A stretch of 64,000 nucleotides of DNA from Pomphorhynchus laevis (taxonomy: Eukaryota > Acanthocephala > Palaeacanthocephala > Echinorhynchida > Pomphorhynchidae). Below are positions 11,121-23,638 of this stretch, in pieces (within the stretch, counting starts at the first letter, position 1; each line of letters opens with the position of its first letter). The notes under the pieces are model-generated. The model searched no databases, was not told the DNA's origin, and saw only the letters and a program-made list of their open reading frames with translations. The stretch lies in contig WNNJ02000639.1 in NCBI GenBank assembly GCA_012934845.2, positions 21,009 to 85,008 on the forward strand. The letters run 5' to 3'. The translations under genes and the position numbers were made by a program.

Positions 11121-12770
11121 CGGCTAAACTTTTGAATTTATTCTAATCAAAAAGTTTCATAGTTTGATTTATTTACACAAATGCGTTATTTAAAAATAAA
11201 AACATATTATTAATTTATTATTAAATTATTTTGTATTATTTTTATTATATTTACTAATTTATTATTAATAACTGAAATTATTATATAAATAACAATGCGT
11301 TTATCATCGGGCGATTAAACAAGATTATTATTTATTATATAAATAATGCAAAATATATAAAATAAAATGCAAAATATTATAGAATATTATAGAATAGTCT
11401 TAATTATATGTATATTAAAGTATATTATTATGAATACACTTTATAAACACAAAAATCTTTATTCGATAAATTTTTGATTTCATAACATTATTCTGTATTC
11501 GAAAATGTTTATAATTTATATTTTTGAAATTTGTTGTTTTCGCAAACAAGAAAAATGTTTTTAAATAAGAAACGGTCTATGAAATAATAACCAAATATTG
11601 AAGCATCCGATCTTTAGATAAACGCATTTTGTGGATACGCGTTTTGAAACGAAATGTGTATCTGATTGAATATTAAGGAAAGCCTAAATCTAAAATTTTG
11701 AAAATCTTTAAATAATTATTTGAAATCAATTTTCAGAATCTTTCATTATTCCATTATCGACCAATATTATCGGTATTAACGCAAAAAGTATAATTGCAAG
11801 AAATAATAAATCAAATTTGCTGAAATTTCTTGCATAAACTCTTTGTGGAAAATTTGATTTATAAAAGCAACTAGTTAGTATAAAACAACAAATTAGTAGA
11901 TAATTTAATATACAGTATCAAATGCGGTTTAATTTCTTTTATTTAATCAACGTTTGCGAATTAATTCTTAAATACCTGCATCGGCACTGATGCTCGAGGG
12001 GCTCATTTTGTATAGATTTTGATACTCTTGAAAATTTTTCAACGTTGTTTGCCTATTTTGAAGATGCAATATGTCTGCGGCAGAAAACATGATTATACAG
12101 ATAAATCAATTTCCACTCTCGTTGTAATTTAAGTAACCAAATTATACCAGCAAATTTCGTTTCAACATTGTATAATATGAGAGTTTCTTGTTTTCAATTC
12201 ACCAATCAAAATCGCATTTCCATAATAGTGCACAACACACAGCTATTGGCCAATCGCTGCTGTGCAGATGAAACTAACTACTTTTTTAAATTCAATTTCA
12301 ATATAGCTTTTGGAAAAGCTTCAAGATTGGGTGGATAATAAAGTAAGCGTATTTTAATAAGCTATTCATGTCAAAGCTACATTTTCAAATTACAAATTTC
12401 GCGATCGATGTAAGTAAAGAAACAATCTTGCACGAACTGATGATTTACAATATTCTTACAGTGGTATTACTCGGATACAATTTAAAAACTAAAAACGCTG
12501 TTAACAATGTAAAAAGTGTTCGAAAGAAAATATCTTCATCAAAACGGAAGTCATTGCTTTGTAGTTTCTAACTTATCCCGAACATCTTCTAACAATAAAG
12601 TCGCTTTATAAACACGTAATAGATTGTTTTTGTAACAATATTTAAATGTTTTTAATTACGAATTGTTCTATATTTTAGCAAAATAAATTATAGACAAAAT
12701 ATAGTATATGGTTTAACCCTATTCATGTTAATATAGCAATGCATGCAATTATGTGTTCTTAATCCTTGAT
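11121..12770. other. AT-rich stretch without a recognised gene
   Basis: No frame carries recognisable motifs. The open frame 12368-12571 plus is lysine/serine-rich and unassigned. Nothing else stands out on either strand. Confidence 0.5.
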
Positions 12771-12774
12771 TATA

Positions 12775-13140
12775 GGTCGAGGTATAGTGGTCAAAACCTG
12801 ATATCAGTTCATCATGATAACCTCTAATTTTTATTTGAATACACCATATTTGATATTAATTTTAATATCAAATTAATAAATCATTAATAAATCAAAAATC
12901 AAGGTTTGGCCCAGCTGCTGTGTTGAGTAGAGGAATACGGACCGAAACTTCATAGCATAGCAGTTCCACATGATGATCTCTAATCCTTATTCTGATACAT
13001 TGTCTGATATTTATTAGTCATTCATAAAAATTGACTTTTATTTTAATTTCAATTTTTAATTATAACTTGTTATAATAATAAATTGTAAAAAATCTTATAA
13101 CAATTATTTAATATTTCGAATATAACATTATAATAATCAT
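12775..13140 (+). repeat. Two partial PLE tails in tandem
   Basis: The first (12775-12850) has ggtcgaggtatagtggtc, aaaacctgatatcag and cctctaatttttattt. The second (12898-13140) has ggtttggcccagctgctg, accgaaacttcatagcatag and ttattctgatacattgtctg. Both are diverged. Confidence 0.65.
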
Positions 13141-13189
13141 ATAAAATTATATTCTAAATAATAAACGTTCCTTCTTCAATATCTTTTGT

Positions 13190-13645
13190 TTCTTGTGGCT
13201 TGTCCGACTTTGAAGGGATAACCCATTCTTTCAGCGGACCATGGTCATCGAATGAATCTTTGAAATATACCAGCCCACACGTCAAATCTGGACGTCCAAT
13301 TGAAGTATGGAAGCCATAGCTCGCCGGAGATCGAATGCGTTCGCAAGAGCGTCGTCTGCACGGTGCGGCTATATTCAGCCCAGCTCCAATGCCATTATCA
13401 TTTCTCTGACAAGTCTGTATGAAGGCATTTCAATTAGATTAAGACGTTTGATTGACGGGGAAATCGTATCGTCGCAGGCTGGAGGCACTACGGAATGAAG
13501 AAGCAGAACTCCAACAGAACTCGTCCTGCCTGATAGATCAGTGGGGTCGTTAGATATGTTGATCACACATTCGTCGTTTGAGAAAAATCGCATTTCTGGA
13601 TCATCACATGGTCCCAATTCCTTTTCCAGAAGAGGTCGCCCAATA
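13190..13645 (-). mobile_element. RLE-type LINE, C-terminal fragment
   Basis: Minus-strand reading starts GRPLLEKELGPCDDPEMRFF, homologous to GQPLLEKSLGFCDDPSPRLF in the LINE at 61087-63973, so this is the region just after the restriction-like endonuclease. The frame ends with a TGA at 13375-13377. A second open frame offset by one base continues through GLVYFKDSFDDHGPLKEW to a stop near 13166. That second frame vaguely recalls the start of a calnexin-type domain, but I do not assign it. It is a 5'-truncated piece. Confidence 0.65.
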
Positions 13646-13899
13646 TATAAAATTTTATATTATAATAAATATAGTATAAATAAATTATATATTATAATAA
13701 ATATTTAATAATATAATATATTATATTATAAAATGTTGATAAAAATATTAAATTATTCATAATTATTTATTATTATTTATTTATCATATTTATTTATTAT
13801 TATTTTTTTTAAATAATATATTTTTTTTTATTTTTTTATTTTTTTAATTATTATTTAATAAAAAAATAATTATTTTTAAAATCTTATACAACAGTTATT

Positions 13900-13985
13900 T
13901 ATTATTTAATTATGTGAATTTTCTTTATCATTGTTTTTAAATTATAAATAATATAAAATACGTAGATTCAGTTAGCTGATTATAT
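13900..13985 (+). repeat. PLE tail end, degenerate
   Basis: AT-rich lead-in followed by acgtagattcagttagctga, the family end tag. Confidence 0.5.
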
Positions 13986-14204
13986 TATGTATAAAATACA
14001 TAATTTTAAATAAAATTTATTCGTTATTATATATAACTTATTATATAACTTATATTTCATTTGAACTAAATTTATTGTAAAAAAACTAGATTTATTTTTG
14101 AATTATCAAATATTTTTACCAACTCTTTATAAGTTTGATCAATCTTCTAACATTTAAAACGAGCACGACTTGGATTCAATTCGAGATAGAAATTTTATAA
14201 GTAA

Positions 14205-14480
14205 CAAAAACAGGGGACAAAACCAGATAACATAGCAGTTTTTCCTGATGACCTCTAATCCTTATTCGAATACATCGTCTGTTATTTATTAGTCAATTCA
14301 TAAAAATGACTTTTATTTTAAATTTCAATTTTAAATTTAAACTTGATTTAAATTGTAAAAATCTTATAACAATTATTTATTTTGTTATTTAATTATTAAA
14401 TTTTGATTTAGCATTATTATGTTTCGTTTATTTTATAATTATATTAAATACGTAGACTCAGTTAGCTGAGTCTACGTATC
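14205..14480 (+). repeat. Naiad-type PLE 3' tail
   Basis: Runs from aaaaccagataacatagcag through ttatttattagtcaattc to acgtagactcagttagctga. It abuts the LINE fragment at 14476, and the end tag is followed by its own inverse (gagtctacgta). Confidence 0.75.
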
Positions 14481-14852
14481 GTCGAAAATGGTATGAAAGA
14501 CTTGAGTTCTCCAATAGGTAATGATGACTACGTTAAACAGTTTGTCACATCTTAATATAATTAATCTCACATCATCTGGAAAATTCTTACTGATCGCGTT
14601 GACGAAGGAATTCCGGTTCAGCGTGTTAAAAGCATTAGCCAAGTCGATTTTAGCCCAAACCCAATTAACATCTTGATCATGAAGTTGTTGTAGCCGACGT
14701 GCTTGATGTACTATCTGTTCCATTCCGTTTGGCGTCGCTACACCGAGCTGGTGCGGATGGAGGGATTCGGCAAATCGCTGTCGAAGTTTGGAGCAAATAC
14801 ACTTAGCGCAAAGACGACGTAATGTCTCCCCAATGGCAATGGGGCGGATCCC
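14476..14852 (-). mobile_element. RLE-type LINE, reverse-transcriptase fragment
   Basis: The minus frame carries GIRPIAIGETLRRLCAKC, HPHQLGVATPNGMEQIVHQA and WAKIDLANAFNTLNR, nearly identical to residues encoded at about 63007-63283. These are RT fingers and motif A. After KNFP the sequence diverges from the other copy, so only about 280 bp is shared. Near-identity indicates recent copies of one family. Confidence 0.85.
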
Positions 14853-15680
14853 TCTGATACATCGTCTGTTATTTATTAGTCGATTTATAAAAATTGACTT
14901 TACTTTAAATTTCAATTTTTTATTTTAACTCTATAACTCAATTTTTTAACTCAATTTTATCACTACTATTAATTTATATCGTAAAGATGGCATATTTGAA
15001 TTTACAAGAAACATATTTTTGCATTAGCATTCATGCATACCATATAATAAAAATATAATACATTAAATAAAGAAATTTTAAAAAGTGTAACGATATTGGT
15101 TTTCTTCAAAGTCATTTAAATAATTTAATAGATGCATATTTTAAACTAAGTTACTATTAAAACACCATTAAACAGAAAATAGTAAAATATATAAAAAATC
15201 AATAATATAAAGAATAAATTTAAATCATTAGCGGAAATTTTTTATGGATAATAAATAATATACTTTGTATTAGAATAAGATACCATATAATCAAATTTCA
15301 TCAGAGGAAATACGTCCGTAGCACGTATTTGGCTCCGCTGCTATGTTAGGTAGAGGAGTTACGGTCCGAAATCTGATAGCATAGCAGTTCCTCCTGATGA
15401 CCTCTAATTCTTATTCTGATACATCGTCTGTTATTTATTAGTCGATTTATAAAAATTGACTTTACTTTAAATTTCAATTTTTTATTTTAACTCTATAACT
15501 CAATTTTTTAACTCAATTTTATTTAATATAACTCGATATTTTAATTCAATTTTTTATTTTACCTTTATATAAATCATAAAGGTCTTATAACAATTACTTA
15601 TTTTACTTTTTAATAATTAAATTTTGATTTAGCATTATTATGTTTTGTTTATTTTATAATTATATTAAGAACGAATTTAA
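14852..15680 (+). mobile_element. Naiad-type PLE 3' end with duplicated (pLTR-like) tail segment
   Basis: A segment of about 98 bp (ctgatacatcgtctgttatt through ttttaactcaatttta) occurs at 14854-14951 and again at 15417-15516. Between them lie the end of the Naiad frame (14955-15240) and its tail. Direct repeats of terminal sequence are typical of PLE pseudo-LTRs, made by tandem or partial insertion. The coding part is broken. Confidence 0.75.
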
Positions 15681-16044
15681 GAACAAATTTAGTGATTGTT
15701 TGTTGCATCGTTTTTGAATGTCAATGGGCAATCAACAGAAGCGATATTTGTATTTGTTAATTTAAAGTGTTTTAATTATTGATTGCACAGGAAAGAGCAA
15801 TTTTATTAAAAATAAATCGATTTTTTGATAGCTGACTGATATAACGCTTTTTATAAAAATCTTATATTTTATATAAAAATTAAATGATTTAGATTTTTAA
15901 AACTAAACGGTTTAGTTTTAATAAAAACTGTTTTAAAGAATTGCGTTTTGTTGTGAATATTTGTTATATTCAAAAACAAATTTAACCAGTTTTTTAACCT
16001 AATACAAAGATTAGACTCCCGCAAATGGGCCTATAACTGGCATT

Positions 16045-16435
16045 TGCCAGTTAAGATTTGATGTTTTCTATATAGCGAGGCATTCGTAGACATAATGAAG
16101 AAGTACGTGCAATCGAGAAACTTATCCTGTGTTTTAAAAGTACCAATACATCACTATATTGTTCTGATTTTGACCTAGAGATTAATAAGACAATTTTCTT
16201 GAGTAGCTTAAGAGCTCGCGGTCCAATTCCTCCGGATGTAGAAAAATTAACGGTACAAACTTGATTTCTTCAGCACTGATAATTCTTCCACCGTACTTGC
16301 TGTTCTTGCGTTTTTCATTCAAGTAAAAGGCGGTGCGAGGCGAACTGCTAGCATACGACGGAGCATGTACTGAGAAAACATTGAGGTTAAAAAATGTCCG
16401 CTTACATCGATTGTGAATATTTGTTCTGATCATGA
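16045..16435 (-). mobile_element. RLE-type LINE fragment, second subtype
   Basis: Minus reading: KRTFFNLNVFSVHAPSYAS, then EKRKNSKYGGRII, then about 60 residues on LKHRISFSIARTSSLCLRMP. This is the PD-(D/E)XK restriction-like endonuclease core (FFDVRVFNPxAxSY, KKxxYxxRI) and the arginine-rich C-terminus (LRxRISFxLxRSxxLCLRG) found in a widespread class of metazoan RLE LINEs. A related, longer copy is at 33249-34800. Confidence 0.75.
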
Positions 16436-16440
16436 TAATT

Positions 16441-16640
16441 CATAATGCTATGTTGGGTAGAAGAGTTAGGGGCCGACACCTGATAGCATAGCAGTTTTTC
16501 CTGATGACCTCTAATCCTTATTCGAATACATCGTCTGTTATTTATTAGTAAATTCATAAAAATGACTTTTATTTAAAATTTCAATTATTTATTTTGACTT
16601 GATATGAATTATATAAAATCTTATAATTTTTAAGATTTAT
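16441..16640 (+). repeat. PLE tail
   Basis: gctatgttgggtagaagag, ggggccgacacctgatagca and ttatttattagtaaattc match the tail. The 3' part fades into AT-rich sequence and it directly abuts the LINE fragment. Confidence 0.7.
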
Positions 16641-16844
16641 AATTAATTATTATAATTATAAATATTATTATTATTAATTATTATTATTTATTAATTATTT
16701 TTCTTTCTTTAAAAAATATATTAATTATTAATTATTTATTAATTATTATTTATTAATTATTATTTATTTTTTATTATTTATAATTATTTGTCATTATTGT
16801 TTATATAATTAAAATTAAAATTATATATTTAAAATTAAAATCAA

Positions 16845-17360
16845 TTTTCATGATCTGACAAACAAATAACAAATGGTGTGTCAGAATAAAAAATAGAGGT
16901 CATCGATTGCTCTTAAATTAACAATTTTATTTTTTTATAAAAATTGGCCTCTTAAATGTTTTCTGAAGATGCCAATCGCATTGGCGAAGATTCAAAAATA
17001 ATACTATTTTCTTATATTTCTCGGAGAAAGAACCAACTAATGATATTTAAGTTATGTTTTAGTGGAAAGATGCCGTCCTTTATTTTTTATAAGAATAATA
17101 AAAACATGCTAATCACTAATAAATCAGATCAGCTCACTGATTCTACATATTTTATATTATTTATAAATTAAAAATAATGATTTATAAATAAGAAATAATT
17201 ATGTAAGGTGTAAAACACTTTATATAAGGATAAAATATTTTATTAAAATTAAAATCAATTTTCATGAACTAACAAACAAATAACAAATGGTGTATCAGAA
17301 TAAAAAATAGTGGTCATTAGGTAATCGATTGCTCTTAAATTAACAATTTTATTTTTTTAT
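16845..17360 (-). repeat. Direct repeat of a diverged PLE tail piece
   Basis: A phrase running aacaaataacaaatggtgt, cagaataaaaaatag, ggtcat, cgattgctcttaaatt occurs at about 16860-16935 and again at 17265-17355. Between them a minus tail end (cagatcagctcactgattct) is seen at 17125. This is a local duplication of a decayed tail. Confidence 0.5.
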
Positions 17361-17540
17361 ATAAACATAATAAATCCATATATTTAATGATACTTTTGTT
17401 CCTGCATTTCTTTGGAAATAAGTTCAATATCGGGATCTAGCCTCGTGATTCGTAACATTAATTGGTGTTCTAAATGAACATCAGTTGTTTTAGTATTTTA
17501 TCCTTTGTCATATAGCCTCCCATTCCTAACTATATGCTTT

Positions 17541-17830
17541 ATTTGATTCACTGCTATAAAGGGTCAACTTGCTGCTATGTTGGGTCGAGGAATAAGGGCC
17601 GAAACCTGATAACAGAGCAGTTCCTCTCGATGACCTCTAATTCTTATTCTGATACATTTGTTATTTATTAGTCAATTCATAAAAATTGACTTTTATTTTA
17701 AGTTTCAATTTTTAATTTTAACCCGATATAAGTAATATAACAATTATTAAGTTATTTAAAATTATTTAATTAGATAGGTTTTAATTTTTTTATTTTTATT
17801 TATCATTATGTTTAATTTATAAAGTAATAT
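17541..17830 (+). repeat. Naiad-type PLE 3' tail
   Basis: tgctgctatgttgggtcgag, agggccgaaacctgataac and cctctaattcttattctgat are clear. The end tag is missing or fused to the minus copy that follows. Confidence 0.7.
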
Positions 17831-17834
17831 AATT

Positions 17835-18110
17835 AAATCAGCTAACTGAGTCTACGTATTTAATATAATTATAAAATAAACAAAACATAATAATGCTAAA
17901 TCAAAATTTAATAATTAAATATTAAAGATTGTTAAATCTTAAATTTAAATCTTGTTTTAAGATTTTTTAAACGTCATTTTTAAATCAAAATATAAATTTC
18001 ATTTTTATGAATTGACTAATAAATAACAGACGTTGTACCGTTTTGTATGAAATTTTATGTTTTGTATGAAATTTAATGTTTAATTTTAAATTATATATTC
18101 TTTAGTTTGA
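17835..18110 (-). repeat. Truncated PLE tail with foreign end, copy A
   Basis: Starts with the tag aaatcagctaactgagtcta and runs to aacagacgttgtacc, where it joins gttttgtatgaaattttatg. The same join is in copy B at 18530-18785, so the fusion moved as a unit or was duplicated. Confidence 0.7.
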
Positions 18111-18121
18111 TATCAGCTAAC

Positions 18122-18372
18122 TCGAATCAGCTAACTGAGTCTACGTATTTAATATAATTATAAAATAAACAAAACATAATAATGCTAAATCAAAATTTTA
18201 TAATTAAATAATAAAATAAATAATTGTTTTAAGATTTTCTATAATTTAAATCAAGTTAAAAAAATGAAATTTAAAATAAACGTCATTTTTATGAATTGAG
18301 TAATAAATAACAGACGTTGTATCAGAATAATAATTAGAGGTCATCAGGAGGAACTGCTATGCTATCAGGTTA
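18122..18372 (-). repeat. Naiad-type PLE 3' tail (minus)
   Basis: Complete from aatcagctaactgagtctac to gtcatcaggaggaactgct. It lies between the two truncated copies A and B. Confidence 0.8.
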
Positions 18373-18529
18373 AAAAATTAAATATTTATTTATTTTTTTA
18401 ATTTTAAATATTTAAATTGGTGCTTGTTTCTCCCAAAAAAATTGGTCAGTTGAAAGAGTACTTACAATTCCGCTATTTTAGCACATTTTCATTTTGCTAC
18501 GACAAAGTCAGTATAACGGAAAAGATCCA

Positions 18530-18785
18530 AATCAGCTAACTGAGTCTACGTATTTAATATAATTATAAAATAAACGAAACATAATAATGCTAAATCAAAA
18601 TTTAATAATTTAACATTAAAGATTGTTAAATCTTAAATTTAAATCTTGTTTTAAGATTTTTTAAACGTCATTTTTAAATCAAAATATAAATTTCATTTTT
18701 ATGAATTGACTAATAAATAACAGACGTTGTACCGTTTTGTGTGAAATTTTATGTTTTGTATGAAATTTAATGTTTAATTTTAAAT
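18530..18785 (-). repeat. Truncated PLE tail with foreign end, copy B
   Basis: Nearly identical to 17835-18110, including an unusual internal segment (attaaagattgttaaatc) and the same fusion to tgtgaaattttatgttttg. Confidence 0.7.
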
Positions 18786-20105
18786 TTTATTTAGAATTGA
18801 TAAATTGCTGATTAAGGGAATTTTGACTTTCGTGTAAAGTTTAAAGTTTAAATTGAAAAATCAAATCAAGTTATCCTAGTCCATCAAGGTACCAGATTTT
18901 TTTAATTTCAGGCAAACTGAAAATAAAAATCTGTATCGAGATTAAAAAACTGTATTATTTAACTATTTCTGATCACATTAGCTTGAATCACATTACCAAT
19001 CGTGTAATTTCAGTCAATCAAACGTCAAGTGGTATGCTCCACATATGGTATCACTCCATACTTGAGAATCAAAATGTAACCACAACTTGCGACTGTTCAT
19101 ACTCTTAACAAGTCAGTTGGGAAAGAAATAATTAAATTTGTGAAGTGTTGTAAATATGTTTGCAAATAACAAATGATCATCTACTGTAGATGGAGTATAA
19201 AAATAAAAATAAACAATGTGAATGCAGGGAATACACATCGTAAATTAAGCAGACAAGTGCTTTGCTAACACTGTATTTATTACTGCTTATACCTTACGGT
19301 TTATAACATTTAAAACTTACCATTGAAACATATATTTCAAACAATTAATTAAGAACAAGATTGAACAAAATATGCGTCAATATGACTCATGTTCCAATAT
19401 GTTCATCATAACTTCCCGACATTAAAACTGCGACAATAACAGCAGAAATGTAAAAAGAAAACTACAGCTCTACAAAAACAGAACAATCAATTGATGTGTT
19501 CCAATAACAATTATTATTCTACGATAAGTTTGAATACTAACATTTAATTTTTAATATTTATAAAATATTTTATTTTGTGATTTTGTTTTTTGTCTTTTCT
19601 TTTTGTTTTTTAAATGTGTGTTAATTTTTTGTTTTTCTGTATTTTCTTTTTCTAAGTAGAAAGTATGGTACATCAATGCTTGTACTTTTGCATAAATGAT
19701 AAAAAGGTAAATTTTGTGAACATTTTACTGTAATCATGATGATAGCATGATATATTGAAATATTTAATATTTTAAAGAAGGGAAAACTATTTTCTTTTTT
19801 GTTCCAACAAAACTACATATTCATCTACATTTTATATCTATACGATCTTTGATAAACCAATATTAGTAGATATTAGATAATAATATCAATTTTATTACAA
19901 TTATTTAAAAGATATAATTAGTTATTAGTTATAATATTATTAATATTATAAATATTAATAATATTTATTATTAATAATAATAAATATTATAAATTATTAT
20001 AAATGATTTAATACAAAATTATCAAGATGCAAGTAATAATTGTGGTGTATAGATGCTCTCAAAACCAGCGGTTCGCTTTGTTGTTCTTAGATATCTCCAG
20101 TAAAA
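18786..20105. other. AT-rich stretch without a recognised gene
   Basis: Contains T-rich runs near 19560-19640 and taat-rich self-complementary sequence near 19905-20000. No coding motif was recognised. Confidence 0.5.
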
Positions 20106-20109
20106 ACCA

Positions 20110-22560
20110 TCAATTTATAAATTAATGGTAGTTTTAATTGATGTTTATTTCATATCTAGCTATATACCTTCTTTATCATTAATATTGGTTTTGTTAAGAA
20201 TAAGGCTTTCTGAATAAATTTGTTTACTAATTGAATAAAAATTATTAGAATTAAATATACATATATCATCAATGTATCGAAACATATTTCATATATTTAT
20301 ATTGTTTAGATTTAGTTTTTACAGAGTTATAAAGAAATTCATATTCTATAAAGCTTAAAAATAAGTCAGCAATAATTGGGCTACTATTACCTCCCGTTGG
20401 AACACCTTTTACTTGTCTAAATATAGATGTCCCTACTTTTAAATAATTTTGATTTATCAAAATATTTAAGGATTTTATTAATTCAATTTTATCCATATAT
20501 TTATATTTATTTGAGTGTTTAATTTTTGTTAGATAGGCGTTATAATTATTATAACATATATATGTATATCTTTTTCCGAATATAAGGTTAATTAATTTTA
20601 CTAACGCTTCTTTAATATCTACTAAATCTAGATTTGTATAAAGCGTACTAAAATCGTATGTATTTATATTTTGAAAATTTATTCCTTTTGTCTGTTCTAA
20701 AAATTCTTTTGTAGAATTAATACTGAAATAGTGTTTTATACCAGTATTAATTTCGATTACATTACAATATTTTTAAAGTATGCTTTAATTACTTTAAGTA
20801 TTTTATTCATATAGACAGAAAGTGGTTTTAATGTACATTTAAACGCACTACATATGAGCCTAGGTTTTATTAGATTTTTATGTAATTTTGGATTCCAACA
20901 TAATATAGGTATAGTTTTATTATCTAATTCAACCTTTATACCTTTTTATCCATTATAGAACAGTGACTTGTAATAATTGTTTCTAAACTCAACTCACTAC
21001 GTTCATATGTTGGATTTACATTTAAATCATTAGAATTAACCTCTTTCATTAGTATATCATAATAAAGCTTTTTGCATATGAAGACAAAGTTATTACTAGC
21101 TTTATCAATAGTTGTTATTATATAGTTATCCTTTAATTTAGTAAGTTTTTTATACATATCTTTATTAATTTTATCTTTCCTTTTATAATTGTTTGTTATT
21201 TTCATTTTATTTTTAATTTTATCAAATATATAATTTTTCCAAATGTTTATCTTAGATATATTCGAGCTTTCACTATTAATCAGCTTACTAAAGTAATCAT
21301 TTAAGTTATTATATAACGAATTGTATATTTTATTTTTGTCGTTGTTATTATTTAATCTATATTTATACCCTTTTGATAGCAGCTTTCTTAATTCATAATT
21401 TTCAATTAATTCTAGATTATGGGTACATATGTGTTCATTTATTTTATCAAAACTAAGACTTTTACAATTGCATTCTGTTTCCATTATGTTTTTGATGTTA
21501 TCGTTACATATTGATTTTAATTCTTTATTATAATTACAAATTTTTCGTCCTAATGGTGGTAGGAGTTTATACCTTATTTTAGGAATATATTTACTTAAAT
21601 CTGACCTTATTATTTCTTTACTTTTAGAATTATTTAAAAGTCCTGCTATATTTATGTTATCTATACATTTATTAATGAAGTTTATGGTTAATGTATATTT
21701 TCTATTGTTATTATTTACATTTATTGTACGATTATAGTATTTTGTATTACAATAACTGTCTATTATACAACTTAGCCTATCATAGTCGTTAATTAATTTT
21801 TGATTTATTCAACATTTGATATCGTTCGAAAAACTTCTTATATTTACATAAAGATCTTTTAGCTTATTATCACTTAAAAGTTGTTTTAATATTTCTAATT
21901 GTTTATTTATATACATATCTTTTTTAATATTTTTAACTCTATTTTTCCTATTCCTTTTATCACCATGACTTCTTGGTTTGCGTTTAACCGGATTATTATA
22001 ATATAGTTGTTTATTATGTATTATACTACTTCTGCCAATTCCTTGTACCACGTCATTCAATCCTAATGGGTACATGGAATTAAGCGTTTTAATCCAAAAA
22101 TCTTCTTTTTCTAATAGTTTTTGATTTAATATTGAAATGTTTTCTTCGATAATATGTTCTAAAATAAATAATTTACAGTTTTTAATATCATGTCCTATTA
22201 ATCTCATATGTTTATGAAATATTGTTTGACTATTATGCTGTATATTGTATGTGTTGCCTAAACCTAGCTTTTAACATTTGATATGTTTTTCCTATATATT
22301 GCAATCCACATGTACATTGTATTAGATACAATACAACTGCGGCATTTCACTTACAATTATTATTAATATCTAATGAAAAACATTTGTTTGTCGTATTACT
22401 TACGATACAATTATTATTTATAACATCACAAACTATACAATTTTTTCTGTTACATTTGAAAGATCTAAAATTAAAATCATTAGCACTTACATATTTTCCA
22501 ATATTGTTGAGTACATGTAACTTTTAAGTCATAATTTTTAACGTTGCTTTTTCGGTGTCG
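20110..22560 (-). mobile_element. Naiad-type Penelope-like element, long decayed copy
   Basis: Minus-strand order: cysteine cluster CNRKNCIVCD near 22430; GIY-YIG start VLYLIQCTCGLQYIGKT near 22310; KEDFWIKTLNSMYPLGLND near 22090; a lysine/asparagine-rich linker; YIITTIDKASNNFVFICKK near 21095; RT motif B region KGVPTGGNSSPIIADLFL near 20385; then the C-terminal part. An endonuclease ahead of the RT is the diagnostic layout of the Naiad clade, as against the C-terminal endonuclease of other PLEs. The copy is broken in several places and old, though neighbours at 38.7-39.7 kb are very close to it. Confidence 0.8.
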
Positions 22561-22828
22561 CCACCAAGTTTAGTTGACTCAGACTAAACTTACAACGGGT
22601 CATCCAGCAGCATCTGACAGGGGGCTGCCCTGCTTAAGGCGGTTGATAGTCAAATTGCGGTTTTAAATAAAAGTTATACAAGATCATGTAGAAGATATAA
22701 TACAAAACCTACTTAGTCCTGCCTTGTTATTTTGTCATTGAATACAAATTATGTCTATTTATCTTTATTAGATAGTAATGGCGAAATATAGATATGTTTG
22801 CACCAATGCGTGATTGAATTAAATCAGC
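22561..22828. other. Short unassigned stretch next to the Naiad copy
   Basis: Richer in G+C than its surroundings, with a hairpin aagtttagttgactcagactaaactt and the block gggggctgccctgcttaagg. It could be the 5' leader of the Naiad copy or a separate small repeat. Confidence 0.3.
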
Positions 22829-22829
22829 T

Positions 22830-23345
22830 AACTGAGTCTACGTATTGTTATATAATTATAAAATAAACAAAACATAATAATGCTAAATCAAAATTTAATA
22901 ATTAAATAATAAAATTAATAATTGTTTTTAGATTTTCTATAATTTTAATCAAGTTAAAAAATAAAAATAAAAAATAAAATTTAAAATAAACGTCATTTTT
23001 ATGAATTGACTAATAAATAACAGGCGTTGTATCAGAATAAGAATTAGAGGTCATCAGGAGGAACTGCTATGCTATCAGGTTTCGGCCCCTAACTCCTCTA
23101 CCCAACATAGCAGCGGGGCCAAATACATGCTAATGATGTATTTCCTCTGAAATAACTATCTAGTATCTTATTCTAATGCAAAGTATATTATTTATTATTC
23201 ATCCATAAAAATTTGCCACTTAAGAGTTTAAATTTATTCTTTATATTATTGTGTTGATTTATATATTTTACTATTTTCTGCTTGATGTTATTTTTATAGT
23301 AACCTAGTTTAAAATAGGTTAAAATAACCTAGTTTAACATAGCAT
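22830..23345 (-). mobile_element. Naiad-type PLE 3' end (minus), well preserved tail
   Basis: From aaatcagctaactgagtcta to the start of the 3' untranslated region at attcatccataaaaatttgcc, then a little of the coding end to about 23340. The pseudoknot-forming blocks (GGCCCC/GGGGCC, CTGCTATG/CATAGCAG) are intact here. Confidence 0.8.
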
Positions 23346-23604
23346 GAACGCTAAACACGTCTTTCACTTCTAAGAGACCCCCAAGAGTTTCTTAAAGCTC
23401 AAACGGTGGAAATGTCTTGTAACGATTATAAAACTGTTAATGTACGAATTTTATCCTAGCCGATGTATAAGCCAGAATAATAAACGTACAGTATAGGCGG
23501 TGTACACAGATATAATAATAAACTACACATAAACAGAGAACAAAAGTCACACATCTCCATCTGATGTTAAGTATTGTGTGAGTGGAGATGAGAAAGAGAA
23601 AGTC
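23346..23604. other. Unassigned flank of the LINE insertion
   Basis: No motif recognised. It ends in the target sequence atgaatgttacc of the next insertion. Confidence 0.4.
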
Positions 23605-23638
23605 ATGAATGTTACCGATCTGTTACATGAATGTTACC

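Noticed and set aside
13307-13498. Plus-strand 63-codon frame
   Set aside because: Antisense of the LINE C-terminal frame at 13375-13617.
18415-18470. gtgcttgtttctcccaaaa, resembling the start of U6 snRNA
   Set aside because: Only the first few bases agree; the conserved ACAGAGA and stem-loop regions do not follow.
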